64,000 nucleotides of DNA from Balamuthia mandrillaris (taxonomy: Eukaryota > Discosea > Longamoebia > Balamuthiidae). The position numbers and the translations under genes are program-made. The DNA lies in assembly GCA_031835245.1 (NCBI GenBank), contig JAVKOQ010000240.1, positions 16,650-80,649 of the forward strand, read 5' to 3'. Under the pieces are notes generated by a model. It saw only the letters and a list, made by a program, of their open reading frames with translations, was not told the DNA's origin and made no database searches. Below are positions 9,889-24,812 of the stretch, one piece after another. How positions within the stretch are numbered: the stretch's first letter is position 1; the number at the start of each line of letters is the position of its first letter.

Positions 9889-12065
9889 TTATTTATTTTC
9901 TTTTGGGAGAGCAACACGCAACCGATGTAATGTTGCTCGCCACTTGGTCTCCAGTGATGGAGGAGACAGGCTTGTCGTGAGGAACATTGGCAAGGAGGTG
10001 TAGGCACAGTTCAAAATGCCGGACACAAAGCCAAATGGTGGTGCCGCTCTACTTCTCGTCTTTGGTTCTGTTTCTGCTTGTAGGAGACCATCAATCCCGT
10101 TGTTCTCTCGTTCATTGAAAGTAGCTCTCTTTCCTCCTCTGCGTTCTCCTTCTTCCTCATCCAACGTTGTTGGTAAGCTAACTCTAGTTCGCGGATGGAA
10201 AACCTCTCCTATGGCAAACAGTTGAACCAAACAGGACAACGGCGGAATGTAGAACAGCTCATTGAAAGATGAAGAAGACGAGATGGTGAAAGATACAAGT
10301 CTTTCTTCGGAAGGCAGAGAGCATAGCCTTGATTGTTCCTCTTGCAGATGTGGTGGTACGGCACTGCTGTCTTGTCATGCATGATGCCTGAAAACAAACC
10401 ACTTCCAAAGGACAAAGAATGAGCCCCTAGTGGGTTGTGGTTTGTTTTCCATGACGTCGAGTCCTCATCTACGCTGCTTGTTCCTCTATACAGTATGTAC
10501 ACATCCTCGCCATTTCCGTCACCCATCTGCTCCTCTGCTCCTCCTCCTCCTCCTTCATGTTCTTGTTCTCCTGCTACTTCTTTCTCTGTCTTTCCGTTTC
10601 TGTTTGAGAGGCAACATTCCTGTCGCAAAACATGCAAGAAGAAGTCTTTGTCAAGAAGAAAGCCTTTCTTTCGAAAACAGGCTACACAGCTGTCCACCAC
10701 CGCCACCGGATTTAAACACCGTTTGAGACGTTGCCACTCTTGTCTTTGTCTTTTCTTGCTTTGTTGTTGAGAGTCTTCCCAGAGGAAGAGGCATCGTCCG
10801 ATGCATTCATCCAAAGTTGAAAAGAGGCTTCCCGTCAACAGTTCTCGCCAACCTTTTGTGTCTATCTTTCCAGTTTCTTCCTTCGCTTCTTTGCCGAAAC
10901 GAAACCGGAAAATATCTTCCACCAATTCTTCCATCATCGCCGACACCTCCTTCCCCTTTTTGTCTTTTGTATATTTTGCTCCTTCCTGTTTTATGTCCTT
11001 CACCACGGCCTTCACTTTCTTCTGAAGCAGCATCACCTCGTTTTGAACGGAATCTCTCCATAATTGCATCAGCTCTCTCCAAGCGTGTTGTTCTTCTCTA
11101 CATTCTCCGCCTTCCTCTTCGCCTCCATTTCTGTCACGGTCTTCTCCTCTTGTTTGCTCCGTCCTTTGCTGGAGCAAGTAATGCTTCACGGATTGCTGCA
11201 AAGAAGGAGAACGCAGCACCATCCAGTCGTCATACTTTCTGCTTATCTCGCTCCCACTTTCTCTTTCCACCGCTTTCAAGTCCGTCCACAACACTCCAAA
11301 ACGCTCCTTCAGAAGCTTCCACCATTTCTTCTTCTTGTCCTCTGGTTTCTCCTTCCTAGTTCTACGATGGTAATACTCCTCGAAATGAGAGGAACCAGAA
11401 AGAAAGTTCAAAAGCCGTCTATTGACTTCATAGTGAAGCAACAAGACGCCATCCTCCTCCATTACAGCTTTTGCTGCCCTTTTGTTCATTCTCTCTTCTG
11501 TCAAAGCCATTTTATCTTCTCCTTCTTCTTTCCAACGTTGAGCATGAGCATCGTTCTTGTGATCCAGAGTCCAAACCGCAAAATGGGTGGGGTCCAAAAC
11601 GGCTCCGGCCAGCAACAAACCACCGTTCAGAGCTTCCTCGGCAGATTGTGTTGGCAAAGGATAGGCAAAAGGCGTGTGCACTCGCTCGTAGAGGTACTCT
11701 CGGATCACAAAGAGCTCATAAAACGTTCGTGGTATCAACTCCGTCTTGACTCTGGGATCGATCTTTTGCACCGCTGTTCGCACTTTTGGATGTTCTCCTT
11801 CGTATCCTCCTTCTCCTGTTGCTTCTCCTTCTGCTTCTCCTTCTCTTTCTCCTTCTTCCTCTTCTTCTTCGTCTTCTTGTGCAGGTTGTTCGTCTTTGCG
11901 ATAAGAGTGACGAGTTTGACGACGGAGAATTGGATTCGTGTTCATGGGAAATTGTGAGGACATGACCGCGCAGTAGAGGCCTTGGTAGATCTCCGGAGGC
12001 GGCTCCCGCCACGCCTTGCGCTCATTCTCGGAAGGCAGAAACAACAGGTATTCGCCATGAGCCAT
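9889..12065 (-). CDS. Unrecognised acidic/basic protein, possible ART-like C-terminal core
   Basis: I do not recognise this protein. The ATG at 12065 begins MAHGEYLLFLPSENERKAW. One open frame runs to about 10.4 kb, with a Glu-rich segment near residue 75, a charged middle rich in Lys/Glu and helix-forming, and a region with YILYRGTSS and SLSFGSGLFSG. The most convincing downstream reading (FTISSSSFNELFYIPPL, then HPRTRVSLPTT, ending LPKENK at a TAA at 9889-9891) is in a different frame. A frame change is therefore needed between about 10,240 and 10,400, by a small intron I could not place or by a one-base shift. The order Y-R-G, then S-containing strand, then N-E-L-x-Y-I-P-P faintly recalls the R-S-E core of ADP-ribosyltransferases, but this is weak. 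The original frame would stop at 10,209. Confidence 0.55.
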
Positions 12066-12510
12066 CGGCTTCTTCTTCCTAGTTTTTATTTTCTCCTGTT
12101 TGTTATTGCCCACGTCGTCCCGAAAAATAGACAAACTGATGCCCCTAATCAAGGAACCTGTACTGTAAATTCTCGGGCGAACTTCACATCTTTGGAATGA
12201 GCAAGCTCTTTGAAGGAGCACCGCCTGTTGGGCAATATTACAGCTATGGGAGGGGACGCTACTGTCCGCCCAATAAAACCCATGTCTTGGGCGACCAAAA
12301 GCCTTTCGCCAAGGTACGGTAAGAGGTCAAATACCAAAGCCCATATAAAACGAACGCTTGGTTTGGTTCTTTGGCAAGAGTACCCACTCTACAGCAATGT
12401 CGATCCCCAATACCACCAGAAGTACTGTTTGAAAGAAAAGAAGAGCCAAAACCATTTTTATTTCCACACTTTCCTTCTCTTCATGTTATACAATTGAAAC
12501 AAATGGGTCA
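12066..12510. other. Intergenic, no gene seen
   Basis: 445 bases between the 5' end of the gene at 9889-12065 and the 3' end of the ArfGAP gene. It presumably holds the upstream region of the former. A short minus-strand open frame at 12149-12337 has no recognisable features. I see no RNA gene. Confidence 0.5.
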
Positions 12511-16178
<3,668 letters not shown>

Positions 16179-16333
16179 TTTTTTTGTTCAAACAAGAGAA
16201 GGTGAACGTTGCAATTCCTTCTTGTTTTCTCTCTTCTTCTCTTTCTTTTTTGCGGGCAATAAAGACTGAATAAATAAATAAAGACCACTTAGAGGCGACT
16301 CATAATGATAAAATAAGTAATGCATTATTACCA

Positions 16334-16451
16334 GATAATTATTTTAAATTAATTAATTATCGATATTTGTTTACAAAAGTTGGATAATTGGATTATTATC
16401 GGATAGTTATTATCTTTAATTAATTATCGATGATTGTAAATAAAAATTGGA
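16334..16451. repeat. Imperfect AT-rich direct repeat upstream of the ArfGAP gene
   Basis: Two copies of about 50 bases, at 16334-16385 and 16402-16451, share GATAxTTATT, TTAATTAATTATCGAT, a short T/A spacer and TTGGATA. It sits between the ArfGAP 5' end and the LRR gene 3' end, in the most AT-rich stretch of the neighbourhood. Confidence 0.6.
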
Positions 16452-16499
16452 TACTTACGATAATCGACAAAAAGCAAGAGAGAAGAAGGAGTGGAGGCC

Positions 16500-17855
16500 T
16501 CAAAGGGAGCGGTGGAAGCATCCTTGGCTGCAACACAACAACTCCCACCAAACTCCTCTTTCCTCGTCCCAATACCTTCTCACTGCTTGCCTTGCTTGCC
16601 CTTGTTCTGCTGCTTCTTCCCCCGCCTCTGCTTCCTCCTCCAAAAAAAGCTGTGCACAAAGTTGTTCTTCCGGCAGCACCACCATGATGACCGCCTCCGC
16701 ACTCCCTTCTCCTTCTTCTTTCTGTTCTGCTTTGGTTCCTTGCAGGTGTGTGATCCTCTCCGCCTTCAGAGAAGAAGAAGAAGAACAAGCAGAAAGCCGA
16801 GTGAAGGGCGGGTCTGGAACAGGGGTCAAGAGGCATGTGGGCAAAAGCTTGTGCCTCAGCACCGCCTCTCCGCTAAGGTGCCACAAACTTTTCACATGGG
16901 GAACAACCTTGGGTTTCACTCTCTTCTGCTTCTGCTGCTCCTCCTCTTCCTCATTCTCTTTCCTTTGTTGGAGAAATGCTGCTTGCCGTTGAAAGGGTTG
17001 AGGGAAGATCCTTTTCATGGATGGAAGAAGCCAAACCATTGAGCAGGGCAGTGCTGCCAAGGGGTTATCATCCAAGGTGTAACTGTTGAGAGCGGTGAGC
17101 CGGCCAAACTCCCTCGGCAAGGACGTCAGCTTGTTGTCGTGGAGGAAGCACTCCGTGAGAGCGGTGAGCTGGCCAAACTCTCTCGGCAAGCAGCTCAGCT
17201 TGTTGTCGTGGAGGTAGCAGAGGGTGAGAGCGGAGAGCTGGCCAAACTCCCTTGGCAAGCAGGTCAGTTCATTGTTGTAGAGGTAGCAGTGGGTGAGAGC
17301 GCGGAGCTGGCCAAACTCGCTCGGCAAGGAGGTCAGCTTGTTGTTGTCAAGGTTGCAGAGGGAGAGAGCGCGGAGCTGGCCAAACTTCCGCGGCAAGGAG
17401 CTCAGCTTGTTGTAGGAGAGGTTGCAGAGGGAGAGAGCGCGGAGCTGGCCAAACTCCCTCGGCAAGCAGGTCAGCTCGTTGTAGGAGAGGTGGCACTCGG
17501 TGAGAGCGGTGAGCTGGCCAAACTCCCTTGGCAAGCAGGTCAGCTCGTTGTGGGAGAGGTCGCAACAGGTGAGAGCGCGCAGCTGGCCAAACTCGCTCGG
17601 CAAGCAGCTCAGCTTGTTGTTGTTGAGGTAGCAGAGGGCGAGAGCGGTGAGCTGGCCAAACTCTCTCGGTAAAGAGCTCAGTCGATTGCCGGAGAGGTAG
17701 CAGAGGGTGAGAGCAGTGAGCTGGCCAAACTCCCTCGGCAAGCATGTCAAACCTTTGAAGGAGAGGTTGCAGGCGGTGGAGTGTGCAAAAGGTTGGAGAA
17801 GGGAGGGAAGGGTTGTGCTTTTCTCCTCTCCCTCTTTCTTGTCTGCCGGTCCCAT
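16500..17855 (-). CDS. Leucine-rich repeat protein, eleven 23-residue repeats
   Basis: Single exon of 451 residues from the ATG at 17855. After a short leader come eleven tandem 23-residue repeats of the form LPREFGQLTALTLCYLxxN, each encoded by 69 near-identical bases. The repeats resemble the SHOC2/Ras-suppressor type of LRR and should form a curved protein-binding solenoid. Cysteine sits at two regular positions (TLC and SCLP), giving an unusually Cys-rich ladder. The last repeat is diverged and works as a cap. The C-terminal 160 residues are a Glu/Gln-rich linker (ENEEEEEQQKQKRVKPK), a Ser run, and a Glu/Ala-rich helix ending in a Trp/Cys-containing tail. No kinase, TIR or NB-ARC domain is present. 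Partner unknown. The high DNA identity between repeats suggests recent expansion or gene conversion. Confidence 0.85.
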   Translation of the reverse strand: MGPADKKEGEEKSTTLPSLLQPFAHSTACNLSFKGLTCLPREFGQLTALTLCYLSGNRLSSLPREFGQLTALALCYLNNNKLSCLPSEFGQLRALTCCDLSHNELTCLPREFGQLTALTECHLSYNELTCLPREFGQLRALSLCNLSYNKLSSLPRKFGQLRALSLCNLDNNKLTSLPSEFGQLRALTHCYLYNNELTCLPREFGQLSALTLCYLHDNKLSCLPREFGQLTALTECFLHDNKLTSLPREFGRLTALNSYTLDDNPLAALPCSMVWLLPSMKRIFPQPFQRQAAFLQQRKENEEEEEQQKQKRVKPKVVPHVKSLWHLSGEAVLRHKLLPTCLLTPVPDPPFTRLSACSSSSSLKAERITHLQGTKAEQKEEGEGSAEAVIMVVLPEEQLCAQLFLEEEAEAGEEAAEQGQARQAVRRYWDEERGVWWELLCCSQGCFHRSL

Positions 17856-18188
17856 TTCCTCTTTCTTTTTCTTTCCTTCTCTTTCAAGTCTGCCGATGGG
17901 CGCGGTTGGACCCCTTCCCTTGGTCGCAGAGTAACTTTGGAGAACAACAACAAGCTAACCTTGTTAAGCTTAAACGACTGACTGAGGTAAAAAAAAATAA
18001 CGAGACTCTCACAAAACAAACAAAACAAAAACGAAGCACAAGAAGAAGAAGGAGAGGAGGAGGAAGTAGAAGGTGGTGTGAAGAAGAAGAAGAAGAAGAA
18101 GAAGAAGAAGAAGAAGAACAAGAAGAGGTTTTTTTTTTTCAAAAGCTTACTTTTCCACCATGCTTCGTTCATTCATTCATTCACTCTC

Positions 18189-21100
18189 TCATACACCCAT
18201 TGAAGTCGATCCGCTAAAACCACCACGACCAGGAGGCCGTGGAGGCGGTTGCCGACCGGGTGCTCCTCCTGCCGCCATCATGGGTGCCGCTGGTGCTGGT
18301 TTTGGCGGCGCACGAGAGGGAGGAGGACCACCACCTCCTGCACCGGCACTGCTTGCACCGGGCGGGACCACCCGTTGTTGAATGGAAGAGTCTAAACTGG
18401 CTTTCCCGTTGAGGCCACCAGCGGGGCGTCCTGGACCAGGGGGACCTCCTCCTCCCGGTGGTCCCCCACCTCCTGCACGTCCAGCAGCACCGCTGTTGCC
18501 AGGCCCTAGCGGGGGTATACTCTTTTTCAATGCTATTTCACCACAGAATAAATAAAATTATTAAGCAAAAAATGCAACAAGCGAAAAAGATAGAAAGAAA
18601 GAAAGGAACGACAAGAAACAAAATGGGGAAAGATAAAGAGAGAAATAAAAGTACCTCCACTCAGTTCAGACATCAAGCCAGCGCCACCAAAAGGATTGAC
18701 ACCACCGCGAGGAGAAGTCAAGGGTTTAGAAGAAGCAGAACCTGTAGATTGTTTCAGAGAAGAAGAGGCAGAAGGGGCAGAGCGAGGAGAGGGCATCATC
18801 GTAGTTGGTGCTACTGGCTGATCGCCCAAATCGAAAATGGTTTTCTTGACGGAGAACTGCAGCACTAATAGAAGTTCGTTGAGGTCGCGAACAATGTCCT
18901 CCTTCTTTTGAGCTAGGGTTAGGCGGGAGAAGGCCTCTGTCCTTGTTTTGGCTTTGAGGCTCTCGATGGTGAATCGGAGCGGGTCGTATTTCTTTCTGTC
19001 TTTCTTGCTGGCGGCTGAGGAAGGACCGCTTGATGGGAGTGCTCCTAAAAACATCTCCAAACTTTAATTTTTGGAGTTGTAAGAAAAAGAAGTGAGCAAA
19101 AAAGAAGTGGAGAGGTAAAGAGGAGGAGCGAGAAGGGGAGGAGGGAAGGAACAATCAGGGAAGAAGGAGGAAACCTTGTAAGGAAAACATCTTTTGTGGC
19201 GTCTACGCTCTCTAAGGCTCGCCGATGGTCCTCGCTTTCTTTGATAAATTCCTCAACGATGATGTAAAAGTCCTTGGGAGGTTTTCTAGTGACAGGTCCA
19301 CCTGCCTCTTGCTTTTTGCTCTCTCGTTCCGCCTGCCATGTTTTCAGAATGGGTTCCAATACTTGCTTTACACCATAAAACTCTCTGTCCAAGTTTTGTT
19401 TTTTGAGCTGCAAACTGTCAACTTGCTCCATCAGAGAAGCCTTTTCAGCTTTCAGCTTGCTTATGGCCTTGGCCAGCTCGGCTCTCTCTTCTGCGATGCG
19501 AGATTGCCGTTGTTTGTATTGTTGTCTTCGCGTAAATTCCTCGCTCTGTTTTTGGGACCACTTCTTCACATAGGAAGCTGGTACTCTACCAAATTGGTCT
19601 GAAAGAGAGAGAGAGAGAGAGGGGGGGGGGAGAGGGAGAGAGATTTAGCTTACGAACTTTAAAACAAAAGTAGGAGGTATTCGTACTTTTGTAAGTTGCT
19701 ATCCACCAACCGTCATTTCGTTCGTGTATGACTTTTAGGACGTTGCCAGCCTTGAAACTGATCTCGTCTTCTGACTTGGCTTCGTAGTCATAAAGAGCTT
19801 TGCAGCACGAAGCGGCCGTGCCTTCTTCTGTCAACGAGCTGTCAATTGGCTTTCCCTATTTGTCCAACAAAAAACAAAACAAAACAAAACGTAAATAAGC
19901 AACAGAAAAATCAAGCAGAAACATGAGAACGAAAACAGCCAAATATCTAACGTAAAACAGATGGAGCATCGTACCCTGAAAACGTACTCAAAGTCGCGTG
20001 TGAGAGTATTGACGATGCTGTTGATAGTGGGAGTATCAACGACCATGCCAATGGCGTTAGCCTCTTGTTTGCGAAGAAGATTGGGCGCCAACACTGTGGC
20101 CAAGTTGTGAAGCTCCATTTTGTTTTCATCTTTGTACTCCGCCACTCTGAGCAGGAACTGCAGCAGATATTCTAACAATGCTTGGTTAAGAGGGGGCATT
20201 TTTCGTAGTAAATGCCTCGCGTAACTCAATTGCACAGCTCTGTCCTTTGTTGCTGAGAGAAATGAAAAGTTAAGAACTTTTAGAGAACGATAGGTAACAG
20301 CACTCATACCTGCACAGCCTATCCACAACGGATAGAGCCGAAAGGTCATGACAGGGTCCTCCAGTTCGCGCAAATACAATTTGAGGATGCCGGCAACGCA
20401 GTGAGGATCCCGTTCGACCGACAGATCCACATCCTCTCCTTTATTATCGCCAAGTCACTCGTTACTTAACAAAAAAAAAAGAATAGGAAAGTAGCTGAAT
20501 ACCCTTATCGTAGCGTGCCACATATTTTTCTATCAGGGTGGAACTTCCGGATAAACGGAATATGCCAGTAGTAGTCATTGCTGGATGAACAAGATGAGAA
20601 AAACATGCAGGAAAGAAAATGGAGAACAGCTAACCTCGTTCTTCTATGTACTTGATACAATTAATTACAAGAGCGGGAAGCTCAGAACCATCCGTTTTTT
20701 CCACCGCATTTGTCAACGGTCCACCAAACAATTTCGCTCCTTAAACGACAAACTAAGTCAGTTCATCAATTTTTTAAAAAATATACAAAAACAACACAGA
20801 CAAAAATCGTCCATACCTTTCTTTGATTTTCCTGGAACAGGATCTCGCCCACCAAGAACGGCCAACCCCTGCCTTGGTGATAAATAGGCTTCCACGGGTT
20901 CATCCAAACGGGGAGTGCTCCCTGCACCAGAAGAAGAGGTACCACCGCCGGAAGAGGACTCGGCGATTGCGTTACCATCAATAGCTTGCTGTATGACATC
21001 CAACCATTCCTTCTTCTCTGTATCACTTTCGGTGGCAAGGATGTAGTTGCCTCGCTTCATGCCAGCAGCAGTAGTGGGAACTAGCTCCCATATGTGCATG

Positions 21101-22545
21101 TTACGCTTCTTAGGGCCATCTTTGATGCGGTAGGCGCCGTAGAGATTGATTACACCGGCTGGCTTTGGGTCTCTGTCTCCTTTGTAGTAGAAGAGATGAT
21201 TGGCATGAAGAACGAACCAGCGTTTCTCGAACCGCCGTTTGTTCTGTTTCCAAAACCAACCCGCTTTGATGGCCTCGGTGAGGGATTGTGCTGGTGCCTA
21301 AACAATTAAAATAAGGAGTTACTAATCTCACTTGCCGGTTTACTCGTCACTGTTTTTCGCAGCTTTGTTCTCTCTCTGCTCTCTGCTCTCTGCTCTCTGC
21401 TCTCTGCTCTCTGCTCTCTGCTCTCTGCTCTCTGCTCTCTGCTCTCTGCTCTCGCCTCTGCCTCTGCTCTCTGCTCTCTGCTCTCTGCTCTCTGCCTCTG
21501 CTCTCTGCTCTCTGCTCTCTGCTCTCTGCCTCTCTGCTCTCTGCTCTCTCTCTGCTCTCTCTGCTCTCTCTGCTCTCTCTGCTCTCTCTGCTCTCTCTGC
21601 TCTCTCTCTTCTCCTCTCTCTCTCTCTCCTTTTCTTTTCATCTTATGTTAGCTTTTCTCCTCTCGCTCGTCTGTCAAGTTTACTTTTGTTATTCCGCACC
21701 TGAAGATTAACGAGTGTGATCGATTTGGTTTCTCCAGCAGAACGATCACGAAGAGTTCCAGTAGTAGGAGGTCGTTTCTTCTTTTTGCCAGCAGCAGAAC
21801 CGTACTTGGCTTCCTCTACAGCGTCGTCCGGTCGCCGCAAGTCGAAGTAAATGTCTGGAGGGGGATGAATACCAAGCTCACACAATGTTACGTCACCCTT
21901 GAGAGCTAGAAAATTATGAGTACAAATTGAAAAAGGAGAACCAAGAAAGGAATACCAACGTTCTTTCTCGCCTGAGATATAAAGACACCAAGCTAAAGGA
22001 TTTTCAATGTCGAATTTCTTTGCGAGGAAAGGGAGCCACTGGCCCACTGTGTAGTCGCAGTAATTGAAGAGAGCCGTTTTCATTTTGCCCTGGCAGTAGA
22101 CTTTGACCACTTGATTCTTTGGAGCAAGCCTTGCTGAACTCTACAAGAAATAAAATACAGCGGTTTGTTGTTTTTCAGAAGCCAGAAGAAAGTCAAGAAG
22201 AAGCATGAAGCAAAAGCGGTGAGAACAAAGGGAGAGAGAGAGAGAGAGAGAGAGAAGGCAGAATGAATAACGAAGGAAGAAAGTTCAAAGGGATAAGAGA
22301 GAAGCGCATACCTTTTGCGAGAGGTTGTAAGAGCTAAGTTTTTCGCTGGGGTGCGTCCAGCGCGGTTTAGGGCACTCGCCGCTTTGTGGCAAGTAGAGCA
22401 GGTAGTCATTGGGCTTCATCGCCAGTTTGTTGGAGGTTATGATCTCCTTGATGGCCTCCTCCACCGTGTCATCCGCTTTGAACTTGACCAGTTTGGAGCC
22501 GGTGGAAATGCCAGGGGGGAAGTGGATCGTTAAGATGAGGGCCAT
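18189..22545 (-). CDS. Talin-F0/F1-like, PH, RhoGAP, SH3 and proline-rich signalling protein
   Basis: A predicted Rho/Rac GTPase-activating protein at the actin cortex. The start is the ATG at 22545. Domains in order: an N-terminal ubiquitin-like segment resembling talin F0 (KFKADDTVEEAIKEIITSNK, DYLLYLPQSG); an F1-like segment (VVKVYCQGKMKTALFNYC to WCLYISGEKE); a PH domain (AGWFWKQNKRRFEKRWFVL to EKKEWLDVIQQAI); a RhoGAP domain (GIFRLSGSSTLIEKY with the likely Arg finger in FRLSG, LKLYLRELEDPVMTF, NKMELHNLATVLAPNLL); an SH3 domain (KALYDYEAKSEDEISFKAG to DGWWIAT, RVPASYVK); a long coiled coil; and a Gly/Pro-rich tail (GAPGRQPPPRPPGRGG) that could bind SH3 or profilin. The stop is at 18189. 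About eleven introns are needed. RhoGAP proteins with this sort of shuffled domain set are typical of Amoebozoa. Confidence 0.88.
21361..21620. repeat. CTCTGCT minisatellite in RhoGAP gene intron
   Basis: About 250 bases of the 7-base unit CTCTGCT with variants CTCTGCCT and CTCTCTGCT, decaying to plain CT at the right end. It lies inside an intron of the minus-strand RhoGAP gene, so the sense strand is purine-rich, opposite to most introns here. Confidence 0.95.
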
Positions 22546-23125
22546 TTTTTTGGTCTTGTCAAAGAACAACCCTTTTTGTTTTTTTTTTTTTATTGATTGA
22601 ATGCACCCAGTACAAAAAAAAAAAAAAATGAATAGGCGTTCGATTAAGACAATAATAAACACGAAAAAAAAAATAAAATAAAGGAAAACACTCTTACCTC
22701 GTCTACACCCTCACCAAACTTTGTTTTTTTTTTTTTTTTCGTGTATTCAGCGCACCTGTTGTCGCAAGTTCAGCACCACCAAAACAATCTCTACCTCCAC
22801 TTCGCGAGTGTGTGTTGCTTATTTATTTTAAACAGTCGACCAAAAGGCCAACAACAACCACCCCCAAAGCGCACACCGCCGTTTTTTTATGTTTTTCGTT
22901 TCGGAAATAAAACGGGGGGTCAGAAAAGAAAATTTTAATTTTGGAAATTACCTTTCATGCGACTGGTGATGTCACCCATCAAATACAAATTCGTGACGAC
23001 ATGACCACCAAAATGTCGTCTCTAAATCAAAGATTGTTGTTTTGTGTTATACCGTCGCAGAACCCACAAAACCCTCCCCAGGCGCAGGGTTCCCTTTTCG
23101 TACAAAAGATATCGCGCATTTTTTC
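22546..23125. other. Intergenic between RhoGAP 5' end and BAHD 3' end
   Basis: About 580 bases with no supportable gene. It holds homopolymer runs (22580-22625, 22725-22740), a GTCGACCAAAA motif at 22835 about 290 bases upstream of the RhoGAP ATG, and GC-rich sequence near 23060-23100. Probably the RhoGAP promoter. Confidence 0.5.
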
Positions 23126-24812
23126 TCAAGAGAAAAAGCATCGTGCAAAGCCATGTCGTTCTTTCAGAGTCTGGCTTTCACCGTATCGCTCGCTCCTGAT
23201 AATGAGGGGAGTGGGGGGACAATACTTCCTGAACACTGGATCTTCGGCCAAACGCGACATCTGCTCGGTGCGAAGGCCAACCAAAGCCTTCCTGCCGCCA
23301 TTGTTATCTGGGAAGACGTGGCAGAGACCATCAAAAGCCACCGGAGGAAATCCTATGTTATAGGTAACAGATCGTCAGAGAGGGCGCGAAGAGAAAGAGA
23401 AACATGAAGATCAAGAGAAGAAATCTGGCTACCGAAATAGAATGGGGCTTTGCCCTGCCCAAAGTCAATTAGCCTGGGGTCAGGCGTTCCAGTATTGCTA
23501 AATGCTATCCCGACGTTTAAGGCAGGCAGATCAGTCGAGAGGTAGGTGAGGTCCTCTTGTGAGTCCATCCATACCAGAGTGTCCTCTATGTACTCTTGGT
23601 TCCTTGTTTTGGTGGTTTTGGAAATCAACTCTGCCATTTCTTGGAAGGACATGTCCTCTATCTCTCCTGCCGTTGGGAAAAGGGCCACCGTGAAACCAGC
23701 GTTACCACAATACTCAATCGGCAAGTAGGGCAAACGCTTACGCGCATCAGCTGACCATCTAGAAGAATAATAGGATAAAAGAACGAAGGAGTAGAAGCAT
23801 GGGATGGTAGGAAATAAGAAGATTAGAAACACGAAGAAGTGCAGTGAAGACAGAGAACCAGAAGAGGAGACAGAGTCAGAGAAACAGACAAATGGAGAGC
23901 CAAAGGGAGAGAGGGGAGAAAAGAGAATCTGTACCCAATGGGAACCACCGTATTGCGAGGAAGTTGTCTCGCCTTCGTCACACTTTTGACTATCAAAGCC
24001 ACAATGACGTCATTTGATGTGGCTTTAAAGCCCTTCGCTGGGTCCGAGAACGCCAGCTTGAGGTTTTCCAGCACCTCCCGAGGGAAAGGAAACATCTTGG
24101 CGAGGCACTCATCGAACCTTGCCGGAGGGGGTATTCCCTCTCCTTTGGCTGGTGCTCTTGCCGCGTACTCAGGATGAGGGAACTTTGGTACCTTGTACCG
24201 AGGGGCTAGCAGAGATTTGTCGTGACAACATAAAGCAGGAGGGATTTCCTGAATAGGCACACCTTTGGCCAGCATACTGCAGGCCCTGCTCCAGTTGCAA
24301 AAGAAGAGGAAGACTGTGGTGGCATCAGTAACTTTATGGTGAATGAGGATGCCCACACTGACCGCGCCGTCAGCAAACTCAGTGACCTGGACGGTGAGGG
24401 GTCTTGTCTCAGGGTCCTTTGGGTCCTCCTGTTCGACGCCAGCGATGTTGATGGGAATGATCCCAGCATTGGGAACATCTTCCTCGTTCGGGACGTTTCT
24501 CAAGGGCTCGAGGAGGGTGGCCGTTGTCTTGGCACGAATAAATCGGACGCCCTTGTTGGTACACTCGGAGGTCCAACGCCCCCTTGCGTCACAATGAAGC
24601 TCGCCGGCAAAGTCGGGATAACTCTCAATCGTGTGTTGCAAGCCTTCCAGGAGGTAGGTGGTGTCCAGCTTCTCGTATATCATGATGATAGGCACCAACG
24701 TGCAGATCATGCAGTTGTCGACGGGGGACAAGGGGATGCTCCTCGGTTTGGCGTTGGGTCCCTTCAGCTTGACCAAGGTTGTTTCCACCACTTCAATATC
24801 ACAGAAAAGCAT
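23126..24812 (-). CDS. BAHD-type acyltransferase
   Basis: A soluble CoA-dependent acyltransferase-like enzyme of the PF02458 transferase family. The ATG at 24812 begins MLFCDIEVVETTLVKLKGP. Catalytic HxxxD is present as HHKVTD, in the context SVGILIHHKVTDATTVFLFF. The C-terminal structural motif, usually DFGWG, reads DFGQGKAPFYFG, so its Trp is changed. Three exons: 24812 to about 23938, about 23762 to 23440, then an acceptor giving GFPPVAFDGLCHVFPDNNGG to the stop at 23126. The junction FYF-G-FPP is in frame with GT-AG. Length is about 440 residues, normal for the family. It lies head-to-head with the P450 at 25803, suggesting joint use in small-molecule metabolism; that link is inference. 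The acyl acceptor is unknown. Confidence 0.85.

Noticed and set aside
17139-17672. Plus-strand 177-residue open frame across the LRR gene
   Set aside because: It is the antisense shadow of the 69-base LRR repeats, with no independent motif or upstream signal.
21306-21703. Repeat-rich open frames on both strands
   Set aside because: They come from the CTCTGCT minisatellite in a RhoGAP-gene intron; a CRISPR array is excluded because there are no spacers.
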